Origin: an uncultured Hungatella sp.
Lineage (GTDB): Bacteria > Bacillota > Clostridia > Lachnospirales > Lachnospiraceae
DNA: 28,670 bases
Reading direction: 5' to 3'
Assembly: GCA_910588505.1 (NCBI GenBank)
Contig: CAJUPQ010000042.1
Span: forward strand, 1-28,670
Shown here one piece after another: positions 1-7,727 of this stretch. The position numbers and the translations under genes were made by a program. The notes beneath the pieces are model-generated. The model was not told where the DNA came from, did no database searches, and worked only from the letters and a program-made list of their open reading frames with translations. Numbering within the stretch: the stretch's first letter is position 1; every line of letters begins with the position of its first letter.

Positions 1-348
1 CCCCAGATTCAGATAGGCGAAGCTCTCAAAGGACACACAGTATGCCCCCTCCTTTCCTCTGTCAGCAGCCAGTCTCTTGTAGGAGAGAGCGACCTGGCCC
101 TCACCGTCATTAACCTTAACAACCTTCGCTTCCATCTCATCCCCCACCTTCACCACAGTGGTGAGATCGACACCGGATTCATTGGTATATTCGTTTCTTG
201 GAATAATGCCGTCGGACTTGTAGCCAATGTTCAAGACGATTTCATCTTCTTTCACGTCGATGACCTTACCAGTGACAATCTCTCCTGTACGTATTGTTTT
301 CAACGATTCTTCCAACATTTGTTCAAACTCATTTAATACCTCTGACAT
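1..348 (-). CDS. rpsA: 30S ribosomal protein S1 / S1 RNA-binding domain protein, partial
   Basis: The first 116 codons are visible; the rest runs off the left edge. The N-terminus MSEVLNEFEQMLEES is followed by TGEIVTGKVIDVKEDEIVLN, the start of an S1 OB-fold repeat, then SDGIIPRNEY and VGDEMEAKVVKVNDGEGQVALSYKR, which completes the first repeat. Proteins of this type bind mRNA and help the 30S subunit engage it. The start is the ATG at 346-348. Its GGAGG ribosome binding site (358-362, 9 nt away) lies inside the ispH reading frame, and the two genes overlap by 20 nt in different frames, so translation is probably coupled. In related clostridia ispH and S1 sit together or are fused. How many S1 repeats follow cannot be seen. 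Confidence 0.9.
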   Translation of the reverse strand, partial: MSEVLNEFEQMLEESLKTIRTGEIVTGKVIDVKEDEIVLNIGYKSDGIIPRNEYTNESGVDLTTVVKVGDEMEAKVVKVNDGEGQVALSYKRLAADRGKEGAYCVSFESFAYLNLG

Positions 349-1180
349 TCGTATGAACCTCCTCAATAATATTCTTGGGGGTTGAAGCCCCCGCTGTAAT
401 ACCTACGCTGCGCACAGAACTTACACTTTCAGGATCAAAATCGCCCACAGTTTGAATGTAATAGGTGTTTTTACACTCCTTTCGGCATATCTCGTACAGT
501 TTGCGGGTATTGGAACTGCTTTTTCCGCCTACAACAATCATGGCATCTACCTGCGAAGCTATACGTCCAGCTTCTACTTGTCTTTCCTGTGTTGCATTGC
601 AAATCGTATTTAAAACAAATATATCATAACCCTTTTCCGAAAATTTTTCAACTAAATCTTGAAATTTATTGTAATTAAATGTCGTCTGGGACACGATACA
701 CAGTTTTTCCCCTGTAAGATCGGGCAAATCGGCCATTTCCGCCTCGTCTTTTACCACCAAAGTCTTCTCATCGCCCCACCCGCGGATGCCCTGCACCTCC
801 GGGTGGTCCTTGTCGCCGATGATGATGACGCGCCGCCCCAGGCCGTTTTGCTCCTGTACAACCCGGTGGATCTTCTTCACAAATGGACAGGTAGCGTCCA
901 CCACAGAAAGCCCCCGGGCCTTTATCCTGTCATAGACCGCCCTGCCGACCCCGTGGGAGCGGATGATCACAGTCCCCTCCTTAAGGTCTTTCAGGCTCTC
1001 CTCATCAGGCAGTACCCTGACGCCTCTGCCCTCTAAGTCCCGGACCACCTCCTCATTGTGGATAATGGGACCCAGGGTGAAAATAGGGGGACGGCCTGTC
1101 TCAATCTGCTCATACACCTTCCGGACAGCCCGCTCCACTCCAAAACAGAACCCGGCCGTCTTTGCCACCACCACTTCCAT
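329..1180 (-). CDS. ispH: 4-hydroxy-3-methylbut-2-enyl diphosphate reductase
   Basis: Last enzyme of the MEP isoprenoid pathway: it reduces HMBPP to IPP and DMAPP using a [4Fe-4S] cluster. At 283 aa it has the usual length. The three cluster cysteines are C12 (AGFCFGVERAV), C98 (DATCPFV) and C194 (NTICNATQ). Substrate-binding residues are visible as H41, H76 (RSHG), H126 (DHPEVQG), the SQTTFN motif near residue 165 and SSSN at 221-224. The start codon directly follows the cmk stop codon, giving TAGATG, so it is co-translated with cmk. Its 3' end carries the ribosome binding site and start codon of the S1 gene. The cmk-ispH-S1 order is typical of clostridia. Confidence 0.97.
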   Translation of the reverse strand: MEVVVAKTAGFCFGVERAVRKVYEQIETGRPPIFTLGPIIHNEEVVRDLEGRGVRVLPDEESLKDLKEGTVIIRSHGVGRAVYDRIKARGLSVVDATCPFVKKIHRVVQEQNGLGRRVIIIGDKDHPEVQGIRGWGDEKTLVVKDEAEMADLPDLTGEKLCIVSQTTFNYNKFQDLVEKFSEKGYDIFVLNTICNATQERQVEAGRIASQVDAMIVVGGKSSSNTRKLYEICRKECKNTYYIQTVGDFDPESVSSVRSVGITAGASTPKNIIEEVHTNVRGIK

Positions 1181-1864
1181 CTACCTGTTCTCCTCCAGCC
1201 CCCGCTCTTTTGCCGTCATAAGGATGGCGTCCACCACCTGGTCAATGGTCATGTCCGACGAATCCAGAAAGACGGCGTCCTCTGCCTGCTTTAGGGGAGC
1301 GATGTCCCGGTTCATGTCCCGATGATCCCTCTCAATAATATCTTGCTCAATTTCTTCCAAATTACACATCTGACCCTTTTCTTTCAGTTCCTTAAATCTC
1401 CGCAGAGCCCGCACATGGCTGTTGGCTGTCAGATAAATCTTGGTCTGGGCGCCGGGAAGGACGCAGGTACCGATGTCACGCCCGTCCATGATCACGTTCT
1501 CCTTCGCGGCAAGCTGCCTCTGCAGTTTAAGAAGCTTCTGCCTCACCGGGGCGTAGACCGATATGGCTGACGTCATGGCGCCAACCTCCTCCGTGCGGAT
1601 AAGGCCGGACACATCCTCCCCGTTGAGCCACACCTGCTGCGCTCCGCCCTGATACCTGAGGGAAACGGTCATCCTTTCGCAGGCCGCCTCAACGGCGCTC
1701 TCGTCATTTCTGTCAATGCCTTCCCGCAGGCAGTAAAGGGCCATTGCCCGGTACATGGCTCCCGTGTCCACGTAGATAAATCCCAGCTTTGCCGCCGCCT
1801 TTTTGGCGATAGTGCTCTTTCCGGCTCCGGCCGGGCCGTCGATGGCGATGTTGTAAGTTGTCAT
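1181..1864 (-). CDS. cmk: (d)CMP kinase
   Basis: Cytidylate kinase, 227 aa, phosphorylating CMP and dCMP with ATP in the pyrimidine nucleotide pathway. The P-loop GPAGAGKST is at residues 10-18, followed by the family signature DTGAMYRAMA near residue 33 and DGRDIGTCVLPGA in the second half. An AAGGAG ribosome binding site lies about 11 nt before the ATG. The stop codon abuts the ispH start. In related genomes a YhiN-type flavoprotein gene tends to lie directly upstream. Here about 840 bp of AT-rich remnant DNA separates the two, so this gene may have lost its original upstream transcription unit. Confidence 0.97.
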   Translation of the reverse strand: MTTYNIAIDGPAGAGKSTIAKKAAAKLGFIYVDTGAMYRAMALYCLREGIDRNDESAVEAACERMTVSLRYQGGAQQVWLNGEDVSGLIRTEEVGAMTSAISVYAPVRQKLLKLQRQLAAKENVIMDGRDIGTCVLPGAQTKIYLTANSHVRALRRFKELKEKGQMCNLEEIEQDIIERDHRDMNRDIAPLKQAEDAVFLDSSDMTIDQVVDAILMTAKERGLEENR

Positions 1865-1902
1865 ATGATTACTGGCTCCTTTTTCATGTTATACGAGATC
1901 AT

Positions 1903-2220
1903 TCACAATCCGCCCAGCAATACCTCTGCCCGGGACATATCGTGAATATATCCCTTGATCACCTGAGCGATCCGCTCTTTATTGTCAGCAGACAGTGGCT
2001 TGGAGCAATACACGGCATAATACATGGCCGCTAACGCTGCTTTTGAATACTTTGCCACGATCTGATCAAGACTATGATTCTGAAAGATCTTAAATACCTC
2101 TGTTTTTTCATATGTGGAATTCTCTTCTTTTTTGACGACAGATTTTTTCTTTCCATTCTTAAGTTTGCTTTTATTTACCTTTTTTAACTTTTGTAACGCG
2201 CATTTTGACCGCCTCCACAT
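1903..2220 (-). CDS. Small basic hypothetical protein, parA companion, possibly frameshifted
   Basis: A 105-aa open frame that I do not recognise. Residues 1-35 are very lysine-rich, and residues 45-105 look like a folded helical segment containing SLDQIVAKYSKAALAAMYYAVYC. The annotated ATG at 2218-2220 is doubtful. A strong GGAGG (2212-2216) lies downstream of it, 8 nt before another ATG at 2201-2203 in a different frame. That frame starts MRVTKVKKGK and stops quickly in an A-rich tract. The likely history is a gene starting at 2203 with a one-base indel in the A-run, whose remainder survives in the 105-aa frame. It lies just downstream of the broken parA, so it may be a partition or plasmid accessory gene. 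Base composition is far lower in GC than its neighbours. Confidence 0.5.
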   Translation of the reverse strand: MWRRSKCALQKLKKVNKSKLKNGKKKSVVKKEENSTYEKTEVFKIFQNHSLDQIVAKYSKAALAAMYYAVYCSKPLSADNKERIAQVIKGYIHDMSRAEVLLGGL

Positions 2221-2249
2221 AGATTATTCCATATATGATATCATTGATC

Positions 2250-2660
2250 TTACATATTTGCAATGCGGTTTAAAACACTTTTCGATAATTCCTCATAATC
2301 ATTTTTTGCCTTCGAGGCCTGACCAACTTCCGTATTTCTCGCAATATCAATATAGTTATTGATATCCTCCTCAAAAAAGCAGACATTCACTTCTGTATGC
2401 TTACATTTTTCGGCAATGTTTTCTCATCCAAATCGCTCAATTTTTCAATTTTTCCGTTACCAGCTTTGTTACTGACCAGAATCTCGCTTAAAGAACTTTG
2501 AGGGTCAAGATCCAGCACCAGAACCCTTTTTTCCCATCTTGGCAAAATGTGTTCCAAAATTCAGTACGCTGGTTGTCTTTCCAACACCGCCTTTGTAATT
2601 GCCTATAAATACGATTTTTGCTCGTAAGCCATTCTTTCTTTTCTCATCTGTTCTTTCCAT
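2250..2660 (-). pseudogene. ParA family ATPase remnant with two frame breaks
   Basis: The start ATG at 2658-2660 has an AGGAGA ribosome binding site. The protein begins MERTDEKRKNGLRAK and has the deviant Walker A motif of ParA/MinD ATPases, NYKGGVGKTTS. The frame breaks at an A6G3 run (2524-2532): one extra base turns the expected VLVLDLDPQSSLSEIL into a short wrong tail ending near 2505. The correct motif continues in the next frame to a stop at 2387-2389. A third segment, TEVNVCFFEEDINNYIDIAR to VLNRIANM, then runs to a TAA at 2250-2252. The pieces total about 137 codons against 250-300 for intact ParA, so the middle is also deleted. ParA proteins segregate plasmids, chromosomes or integrated elements; this copy cannot work. 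It sits between two conserved chromosomal genes. Confidence 0.8.
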
Positions 2661-2707
2661 AACACTCTCCTGTTCCTGACTCTTCCGAATACAAGCTCTC
2701 CGTTTTA

Positions 2708-3988
2708 TCACGGAATATGACTCCCCGCCGCCCACCCTGTGGACCAGGCGATCTGCAGATTAAAACCGCCCGTAACCCCGTCCAGATCCAGCACCTCGCC
2801 GGCAAAATACAGCCCCTCAACCAGCTTGGACTCCATAGTCTTCGGCTTCACCTCCTTCACGTCAACGCCCCCCTGGGTGATGATGGCCTCCTTAAAATCC
2901 CCCAGCCCTGTAAGCGTATACGTAAGTCCCTTGGTAGCATCCACAAGCCCCAACCGCTGTACCCTGGTGATCTCATTGACCTTCTTCTCCGGCGAAATGC
3001 CGCTGCGCCTTATCATCACCGGTATCAGCTTTGCCGGGAAAAGGCGTCCTAAGGAGTTCTTAAACTGCTTGTTGGAACACTCCTCAAAATCCTTAAGGAT
3101 TCTGGCGTCCAGCTGCTCCCTGTCAAGAGCTGGCTTCAAGTCAATAGACAAGGTGAGGGGCCTTTTTGCAAGCGTCCTGGCCACAAAACTGCTGGCGCTT
3201 AAGATAATAGGCCCGCTGACCCCAAAATGGGTAAACAAAAGCTCCCCGAACTCCCGGTAAAGCTCCCTTCCCTGGTCAAAGACCGCCGCCTCCACATGCT
3301 TTAAGGACAGGCCCATCAGCTCCTTGATCTCCGGCTCCTTCACAACAAACGGCGCCAGGGCAGGCACAGGCTCTATGATCCTGTGGCCCCGGTCCCTGGC
3401 AAAACGGTATCCGTCCCCCGTAGAGCCGGTGGCCTCATAGGACACACCTCCTGTGGCCACGATCACAGCGTCTCCCCGCTCCTCAAAAACCGCACCCTGA
3501 CCGCCGCCTCCCAAAGCCCTGACTCCGTCCCGGGCCCCGCGCCCCACCGCCCGGATCCCCCGGCACCTTCCCTCCTCCGTAAGGATCTCCTTCACCTCAC
3601 AGAACAGATGGACCCTGACTCCCAGATCCTTCATAGCCCTTACAAGGGCGTTTATGACATCCGAAGACTTATCCGACACCGGAAATACCCGCATGCCCCG
3701 CTCCACTTTCAGCGGACACCCGTTGCGCTCTAAAAGCTCCATCATGTCCTGGTTGGTAAACCCGGAAAAACTGCTGTACAAAAATCTGGAATTGGTCACC
3801 ACATGGCCCATCATCTCCTCCATATCACAGGCATTGGTCACATTGCACCGGCCCTTGCCTGTGATAAACAGCTTCTTTCCCAGCTTCTCATTCTTCTCAT
3901 ATATGTGGACCTCATGCCCACAACCTGCGGCGGCGATGGCCGCTGCCATAGAGGCCGCGCCACCGCCGATGATCAATACCTTGCTCAT
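2708..3988 (-). CDS. NAD(P)/FAD-dependent oxidoreductase, YhiN/HI0933 (aminoacetone oxidase) family
   Basis: A 426-aa flavoprotein. The N-terminal dinucleotide fold has VLIIGGGAASMAAAIAAAG (residues 4-22) and the family motif GKGRCNVTN (about residues 45-53). ATGGVSYEATGSTGDGYRFA follows in the middle, and the C-terminal FAD-contact motif is GEVLDLDGVTGGFNLQIAW. The family is widespread; one characterised member oxidises aminoacetone, but the physiological substrate here is not known. The ribosome binding site is weak. The start lies 44 nt after the stop of the polyphosphate:AMP phosphotransferase gene, so the two are probably co-transcribed. The pseudo-parA begins 47 nt after its end. A gene of this family often precedes cmk in related organisms. 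Confidence 0.9.
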   Translation of the reverse strand: MSKVLIIGGGAASMAAAIAAAGCGHEVHIYEKNEKLGKKLFITGKGRCNVTNACDMEEMMGHVVTNSRFLYSSFSGFTNQDMMELLERNGCPLKVERGMRVFPVSDKSSDVINALVRAMKDLGVRVHLFCEVKEILTEEGRCRGIRAVGRGARDGVRALGGGGQGAVFEERGDAVIVATGGVSYEATGSTGDGYRFARDRGHRIIEPVPALAPFVVKEPEIKELMGLSLKHVEAAVFDQGRELYREFGELLFTHFGVSGPIILSASSFVARTLAKRPLTLSIDLKPALDREQLDARILKDFEECSNKQFKNSLGRLFPAKLIPVMIRRSGISPEKKVNEITRVQRLGLVDATKGLTYTLTGLGDFKEAIITQGGVDVKEVKPKTMESKLVEGLYFAGEVLDLDGVTGGFNLQIAWSTGWAAGSHIP

Positions 3989-4032
3989 ACTGTCACGCCT
4001 GGTTCAGATGGACCCCGAAGTCCGCCATCTTC

Positions 4033-5535
4033 TCAGCCTTTCTTCTTCACTTCCTTGATCTTCTTCTCCAGGGCCTCCACCACAGTCCGAAGGACCTTCA
4101 CCCTGGCATAGTACTTGGAGTTGCCTTCCACAACGATCCACGGCGCGTAGGTGGTGGACGTCCTCACTAACATCTCATCCACAGCCTGCTCGTACTGATC
4201 CCACTTCTCCCGGTTGCGCCAGTCTTCGTCCGTGATCTTCCACTGCTTGGCCGGATTCTCCATCCGCTCCTTAAACCGCCGCTCCTGCTCATCTTTGTCA
4301 ATGTGTAGCCAGAACTTTAAGACCACGGCCCCAAAATTGGCCATGTGGGATTCCATCTCATTGATCTCCTGGTAAGCCCGCTTCCACTCCGCCTCGGTGC
4401 AGAATCCCTCGATCCGCTCCACCATGACCCGGCCGTACCAGGTTCTGTCAAAGATAGCGATGTGGCCTGCCTTTGGCATATTGTTCCAGAACCGCCACAG
4501 GTAATGATGTACTTTCTCAATGTCATTGGGGGAAGCCGTGGGATTTACCTGGTAGCCTCTTGGGTCCAGATGGCTGGTAAGCCGCTTGATGGCCCCGCCC
4601 TTTCCTCCTGCGTCCCAGCCCTCAAACCCCAAAACCACAGGGATGCGCAGCCGGTACAGCTCATTGTGAAGGCGCTCCAGACGCTTCTGTAAGGAAGCCA
4701 GCTCCTTTTTGTACTCCTCCTTTGTAAGGCTCTTAGACAGGTCGATACCTGACAGCACCCCGTTCTGGAACCGCTCCTCCTTCTTCCTGCCCTGTTTCTT
4801 TTTAGACTCCTTCGCCTCCTCGCGCCTTTCCTCCAGGGCTGCAGCCAGGCAGTCGGCCACTGTAGTCAGGATCTTCATGGCGGCGTAATCCTTGTCCGTG
4901 GACTCGATGATCGTCCAGGGCGCATACTCTGTGTCCGTCCGCTCCAGCATCTCCTCATTGATCTTAAGGTAGGCGTCGTACTCTTTATTTCTCTTCCAAT
5001 CCTGCTTGTTCACCCTCCAGGAAGTCCCCTTTGACTCATCCAGCTTCTTAAACCGCTTCTTCTGCTCCTCCTTGGAAATGTGCAGAAACAGCTTGATGAT
5101 CACGGTTCCGTCGTCAGTCAGCTGCTTCTCAAAGGACAAAATATCCTGAAACGCTCCCTCCAGATCCAGCTCCTTTTCCGGATAGTCAAACCGGTCCCTC
5201 TGGACAATACTGTACCAGCTTCTGTCATAGACCGCGATCCGCCCCTTGGCAGGGATCTTGGTCCAGTATCTCCACAGAAACGGCCTCATCTGCTCCTCCT
5301 CATTGGAGGAGTTGGTGGCGAACACGGAAAATCCCCTGGGGTCCAGAGCTTGGATCAGGCGGTTGATCTGCACGCCCTTCCCCGCTGCACCCATACCCTC
5401 AAACACGATCATCACCGGGATCCCCGCTGACTTGCACTCCCTCTGAAGTTCTGCCAGCCTGGCCCCCTCGGTCTCCACTACCTGCTTAAATGTGTTTTTG
5501 TCCACCTTCTTCGACAGATCGATCTTCTCCAGCAT
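4033..5535 (-). CDS. pap: Polyphosphate:AMP phosphotransferase, two-domain PPK2 (class II)
   Basis: Two PPK2 domains in tandem, about 500 aa, the length typical of enzymes that use polyphosphate to turn AMP into ADP. The C-terminal half has the standard Walker A FEGWDAGGKGG (about residue 305) and lid/Walker B FDRTWYGRVMVER. The N-terminal half has FEGMGAAGKG (about residue 46), where the aspartate of GxDxxGKG is glycine, and YDRSWYSIVQRDRF; it may be structural or less active. I prefer the ATG at 5533-5535 because AAGGAGG lies 8 nt before it; an ATG at 5541 in the same frame is only 2 nt from that site. The gene probably starts the unit that continues into the YhiN-type gene. Confidence 0.92.
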   Translation of the reverse strand: MLEKIDLSKKVDKNTFKQVVETEGARLAELQRECKSAGIPVMIVFEGMGAAGKGVQINRLIQALDPRGFSVFATNSSNEEEQMRPFLWRYWTKIPAKGRIAVYDRSWYSIVQRDRFDYPEKELDLEGAFQDILSFEKQLTDDGTVIIKLFLHISKEEQKKRFKKLDESKGTSWRVNKQDWKRNKEYDAYLKINEEMLERTDTEYAPWTIIESTDKDYAAMKILTTVADCLAAALEERREEAKESKKKQGRKKEERFQNGVLSGIDLSKSLTKEEYKKELASLQKRLERLHNELYRLRIPVVLGFEGWDAGGKGGAIKRLTSHLDPRGYQVNPTASPNDIEKVHHYLWRFWNNMPKAGHIAIFDRTWYGRVMVERIEGFCTEAEWKRAYQEINEMESHMANFGAVVLKFWLHIDKDEQERRFKERMENPAKQWKITDEDWRNREKWDQYEQAVDEMLVRTSTTYAPWIVVEGNSKYYARVKVLRTVVEALEKKIKEVKKKG

Positions 5536-5582
5536 AAACATGCCCTCCTTAGCTATTTGTTCCGAACTTGTCTGTACCTGCT

Positions 5583-5611
5583 AGTATATCACATTTTGAA
5601 CAATAATAAAA
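5583..5611 (-). promoter_or_regulatory. Possible sigma-A promoter of pap
   Basis: On the minus strand TTTTAT (5606-5611) and TATACT (5583-5588) are 17 bp apart in AT-rich DNA about 50 bp ahead of the pap start. The -10 box is good and the -35 box is weak. Confidence 0.35.
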
Positions 5612-5719
5612 CGGGAGAAAGAGGATTTTTATAACATTTTCCTGCGGTTATCGCAGTTCAGTGGCAATGTGGTTAATTATGAGAATCCTGTTTTTGCCTG
5701 ATAAGAGTCATGTCCTGTC

Positions 5720-5743
5720 GGGGCCGCGACAACCCTCGCCCCC
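5720..5743 (-). repeat. Hairpin repeat at the 3' end of the metallophosphoesterase gene
   Basis: On the plus strand a GCGA/TCGC stem closes the loop CAACCC (5726-5739), and GGGG/CCCC pairs outside it with a CC bulge. The same core, GCGACAAYCCTCGC, recurs at 15920-15933 beside the stomatin stop codon in the same orientation. It lies directly after the TAA of the metallophosphoesterase gene. No U-run follows, so it is not a standard terminator; it could protect the 3' end of the mRNA. Confidence 0.5.
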
Positions 5744-7426
5744 TTACTCACCGCCCATCCCCGGCACTGTAACGGCATTGTAATCCCTGGAGCAGTCGCC
5801 GATCATAGCCCGCAGATCCTTTGCCAGATCGCTCTGGGGCCAGCAGTTCTCCCATTGTCTGTACTCCCAGGAGCGCATCCGCTCCCTCTCGTCGATCTCA
5901 ACCCCGGCGCAGTAATCCGCGTACACGTCCGCATAGATCCTGGCCATCTCCTCTGCCGTTTTCTCCCGCACCTGCTTTGTTTCCCCCTTGATCTGCTCCT
6001 CCACAAGCTGTCGGATATAAGCCTCCCCGTAGGCAGAAAAATTCAGCAGATTCTCATCTGTCTCCCCATGATCCGCAGCCCAGGACTCCACAGCAACCGG
6101 GCGGGTGCGGTAGTCCATATCCCCGTTTTCCATCCAGGTCAGGACCCCGTACTGGCAGGGAGGGATGCTGACAGCGTCGCTGACGATCTCATAGATGCCG
6201 TATCCCGTATCCCCCGGCCCCTTTTTGTGCTGGTTCGTCCTCTGGAGATGGAGGTGGCCGCTGACATACAATGGCACCTGATACCGCTCCAGAAGACTCA
6301 CCATATCCCTCCCGTTCTCCAGAGTACACATGGTGGTAAACATGCGGCTCTCCGAAAGAAGATTGTGATGCCCCTGGACAATGACCTGGACGCCCTGCTC
6401 TTTTGCCGCCTGCAGATTCTCCTCCAGCCACGCCATGGTCCCGGGCCTGACCATCCCCTCCACCAGATTCCTGGGCTCATACTGGGCCGTGTCCAAAAGG
6501 GCCAGCCAAATATCGTCCCGAAGCTCATAGATATAGCTGAAAGATCCCTCGTCCCGGCTGATGGCCTGATCAGGCCCAAAACCGCCGTAAATCTCCCAAA
6601 ATCCCGCCGGGTCCACCCCGTCTGTTTTGTCAGCCTTCTCCCCAAAGTAGACGCCGGCGTCCGGGTTATTGATGTCATGGTTTCCCGGGATCACCAGCAC
6701 CTGAACCCCGGCTTCCCTGACCTTTGACAGCTTCCGGGCCAGATCCTCATGGTTGATCCGCTCCCCATTCATGGTAATGTCCCCGGTCAGCACAAGGGCG
6801 TCCGGTTTCTCCCTGACAGTCTCCTCCAGAAGCGCATCCAGAACCTGAGGCAGATACCTTATGACTTTCCCGTCGCTTTTAGCTTCAAAGGTCTCAAAAG
6901 CTTTCCCGTAATCCGTGGCAAGAGCTGACATATAGTGCAGGTCTGACAAAAGGTAGATCACCGGAGGCCCTGGCATCTCTTCCTCCTGGTCCGGCGCCTC
7001 CTCCCGGCCCGTCCAAGTATTGTCCGTCCTTTCTTCCCATCCGTTGTCCTGTTTCCTGGCCAAGATCTGCCTGGCCATTTCCACGCTTCCCTTTAAAAGG
7101 TTCTCAATCCCCCGAGAGAGGGCGTCCCTTTCCCTGCTTTCTTCCGGAGACGTCCCCTCCTGCAAAGGGCCCTCCTCATTCTCCCCTGACTCCTCGTCAG
7201 TTTCCACAACAGAGATGGCGATCTTTGTATCCTCTGGATTTTCTCTGCCATTTTTTCCGTTAAAATGCGAGAAATTTCCTCCACACTTCCCCCATGCGAT
7301 CAGCAGGCAAATACCTGCAAAAACCAACAGCCTGTGCAGCCATTTAAAATAATCCCGATTCTTTTGATTCTCCACGTTTTTGGTATCTCTTTTCTTTTTA
7401 TTTATGCGGCTGTGCCGTGTGTTCAT
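5744..7426 (-). CDS. Membrane-anchored calcineurin-like metallophosphoesterase
   Basis: 560 aa. A basic N-terminus precedes one membrane segment at about residues 29-46 (WLHRLLVFAGICLLIAW). A long acidic, low-complexity linker covers residues 60-150, so the catalytic domain should sit outside the membrane. That domain has the full metal-binding set: SDLHY (D162, H164), TGDITMNGE (D216), PGNHDINNP (N249-D251), QGHHNLL (H353/H354) and SGHLHLQ (H391, H393). The C-terminal 150 residues are mostly helical and of unknown role. The substrate cannot be told from sequence. The ATG at 7424-7426 lacks an obvious ribosome binding site, so a somewhat later start is possible. It is transcribed alone from a strong promoter behind an unusual AT-rich control region. 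Confidence 0.85.
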   Translation of the reverse strand: MNTRHSRINKKKRDTKNVENQKNRDYFKWLHRLLVFAGICLLIAWGKCGGNFSHFNGKNGRENPEDTKIAISVVETDEESGENEEGPLQEGTSPEESRERDALSRGIENLLKGSVEMARQILARKQDNGWEERTDNTWTGREEAPDQEEEMPGPPVIYLLSDLHYMSALATDYGKAFETFEAKSDGKVIRYLPQVLDALLEETVREKPDALVLTGDITMNGERINHEDLARKLSKVREAGVQVLVIPGNHDINNPDAGVYFGEKADKTDGVDPAGFWEIYGGFGPDQAISRDEGSFSYIYELRDDIWLALLDTAQYEPRNLVEGMVRPGTMAWLEENLQAAKEQGVQVIVQGHHNLLSESRMFTTMCTLENGRDMVSLLERYQVPLYVSGHLHLQRTNQHKKGPGDTGYGIYEIVSDAVSIPPCQYGVLTWMENGDMDYRTRPVAVESWAADHGETDENLLNFSAYGEAYIRQLVEEQIKGETKQVREKTAEEMARIYADVYADYCAGVEIDERERMRSWEYRQWENCWPQSDLAKDLRAMIGDCSRDYNAVTVPGMGGE

Positions 7427-7487
7427 GAATAAATTAATAAAATGATGTATTTAGAAGATTTCCGGATATTTTTCTCCATGCCTCGAT

Positions 7488-7516
7488 ATTATACGTGGAA
7501 AATCGTGGATGGTCAA
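7488..7516 (-). promoter_or_regulatory. Sigma-A promoter of the membrane metallophosphoesterase gene
   Basis: On the minus strand TTGACC (7511-7516) and a perfect TATAAT (7488-7493) are separated by 17 bp. Transcription should start near 7481, giving a leader of about 55 nt. Confidence 0.75.
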
Positions 7517-7568
7517 ATTAAAAAAGATTTAAGAGAGAGTTAAGGGAGAGAAGAGCAGCGGAAATCTT

Positions 7569-7727
7569 GATGTAACCTTTTTATTTGTCTGTTTTTCTCT
7601 TTAACCTTTCTAATTATTACAAGGTTATGCTATAACCTATCTTTTATTTTAAAATAACCTTCTATATTATCTGATTTTATAAAAATATTATGTTTATTTT
7701 TCAAACTTTTTACTTTTAGGTTACATC
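7569..7727. repeat. AT-rich array of TAACCT boxes flanked by inverted 10-mers
   Basis: Six copies of TAACCT or its complement lie at 7573, 7602, 7622 (reverse), 7633, 7655 and 7718 (reverse). Two form a dyad, AGGTTATgctATAACCT (7622-7638). The block begins with GATGTAACCT (7569-7578) and ends with its exact complement AGGTTACATC (7718-7727), which includes the tatD stop codon. It lies upstream of the metallophosphoesterase promoter and could be a regulator-binding array or a small inserted element. Confidence 0.55.

Noticed and set aside
5855..6727. A 290-aa plus-strand frame opposite the membrane metallophosphoesterase
   Set aside because: It is the complement of a gene with every metal-binding motif present, and it has no ribosome binding site or family motif.
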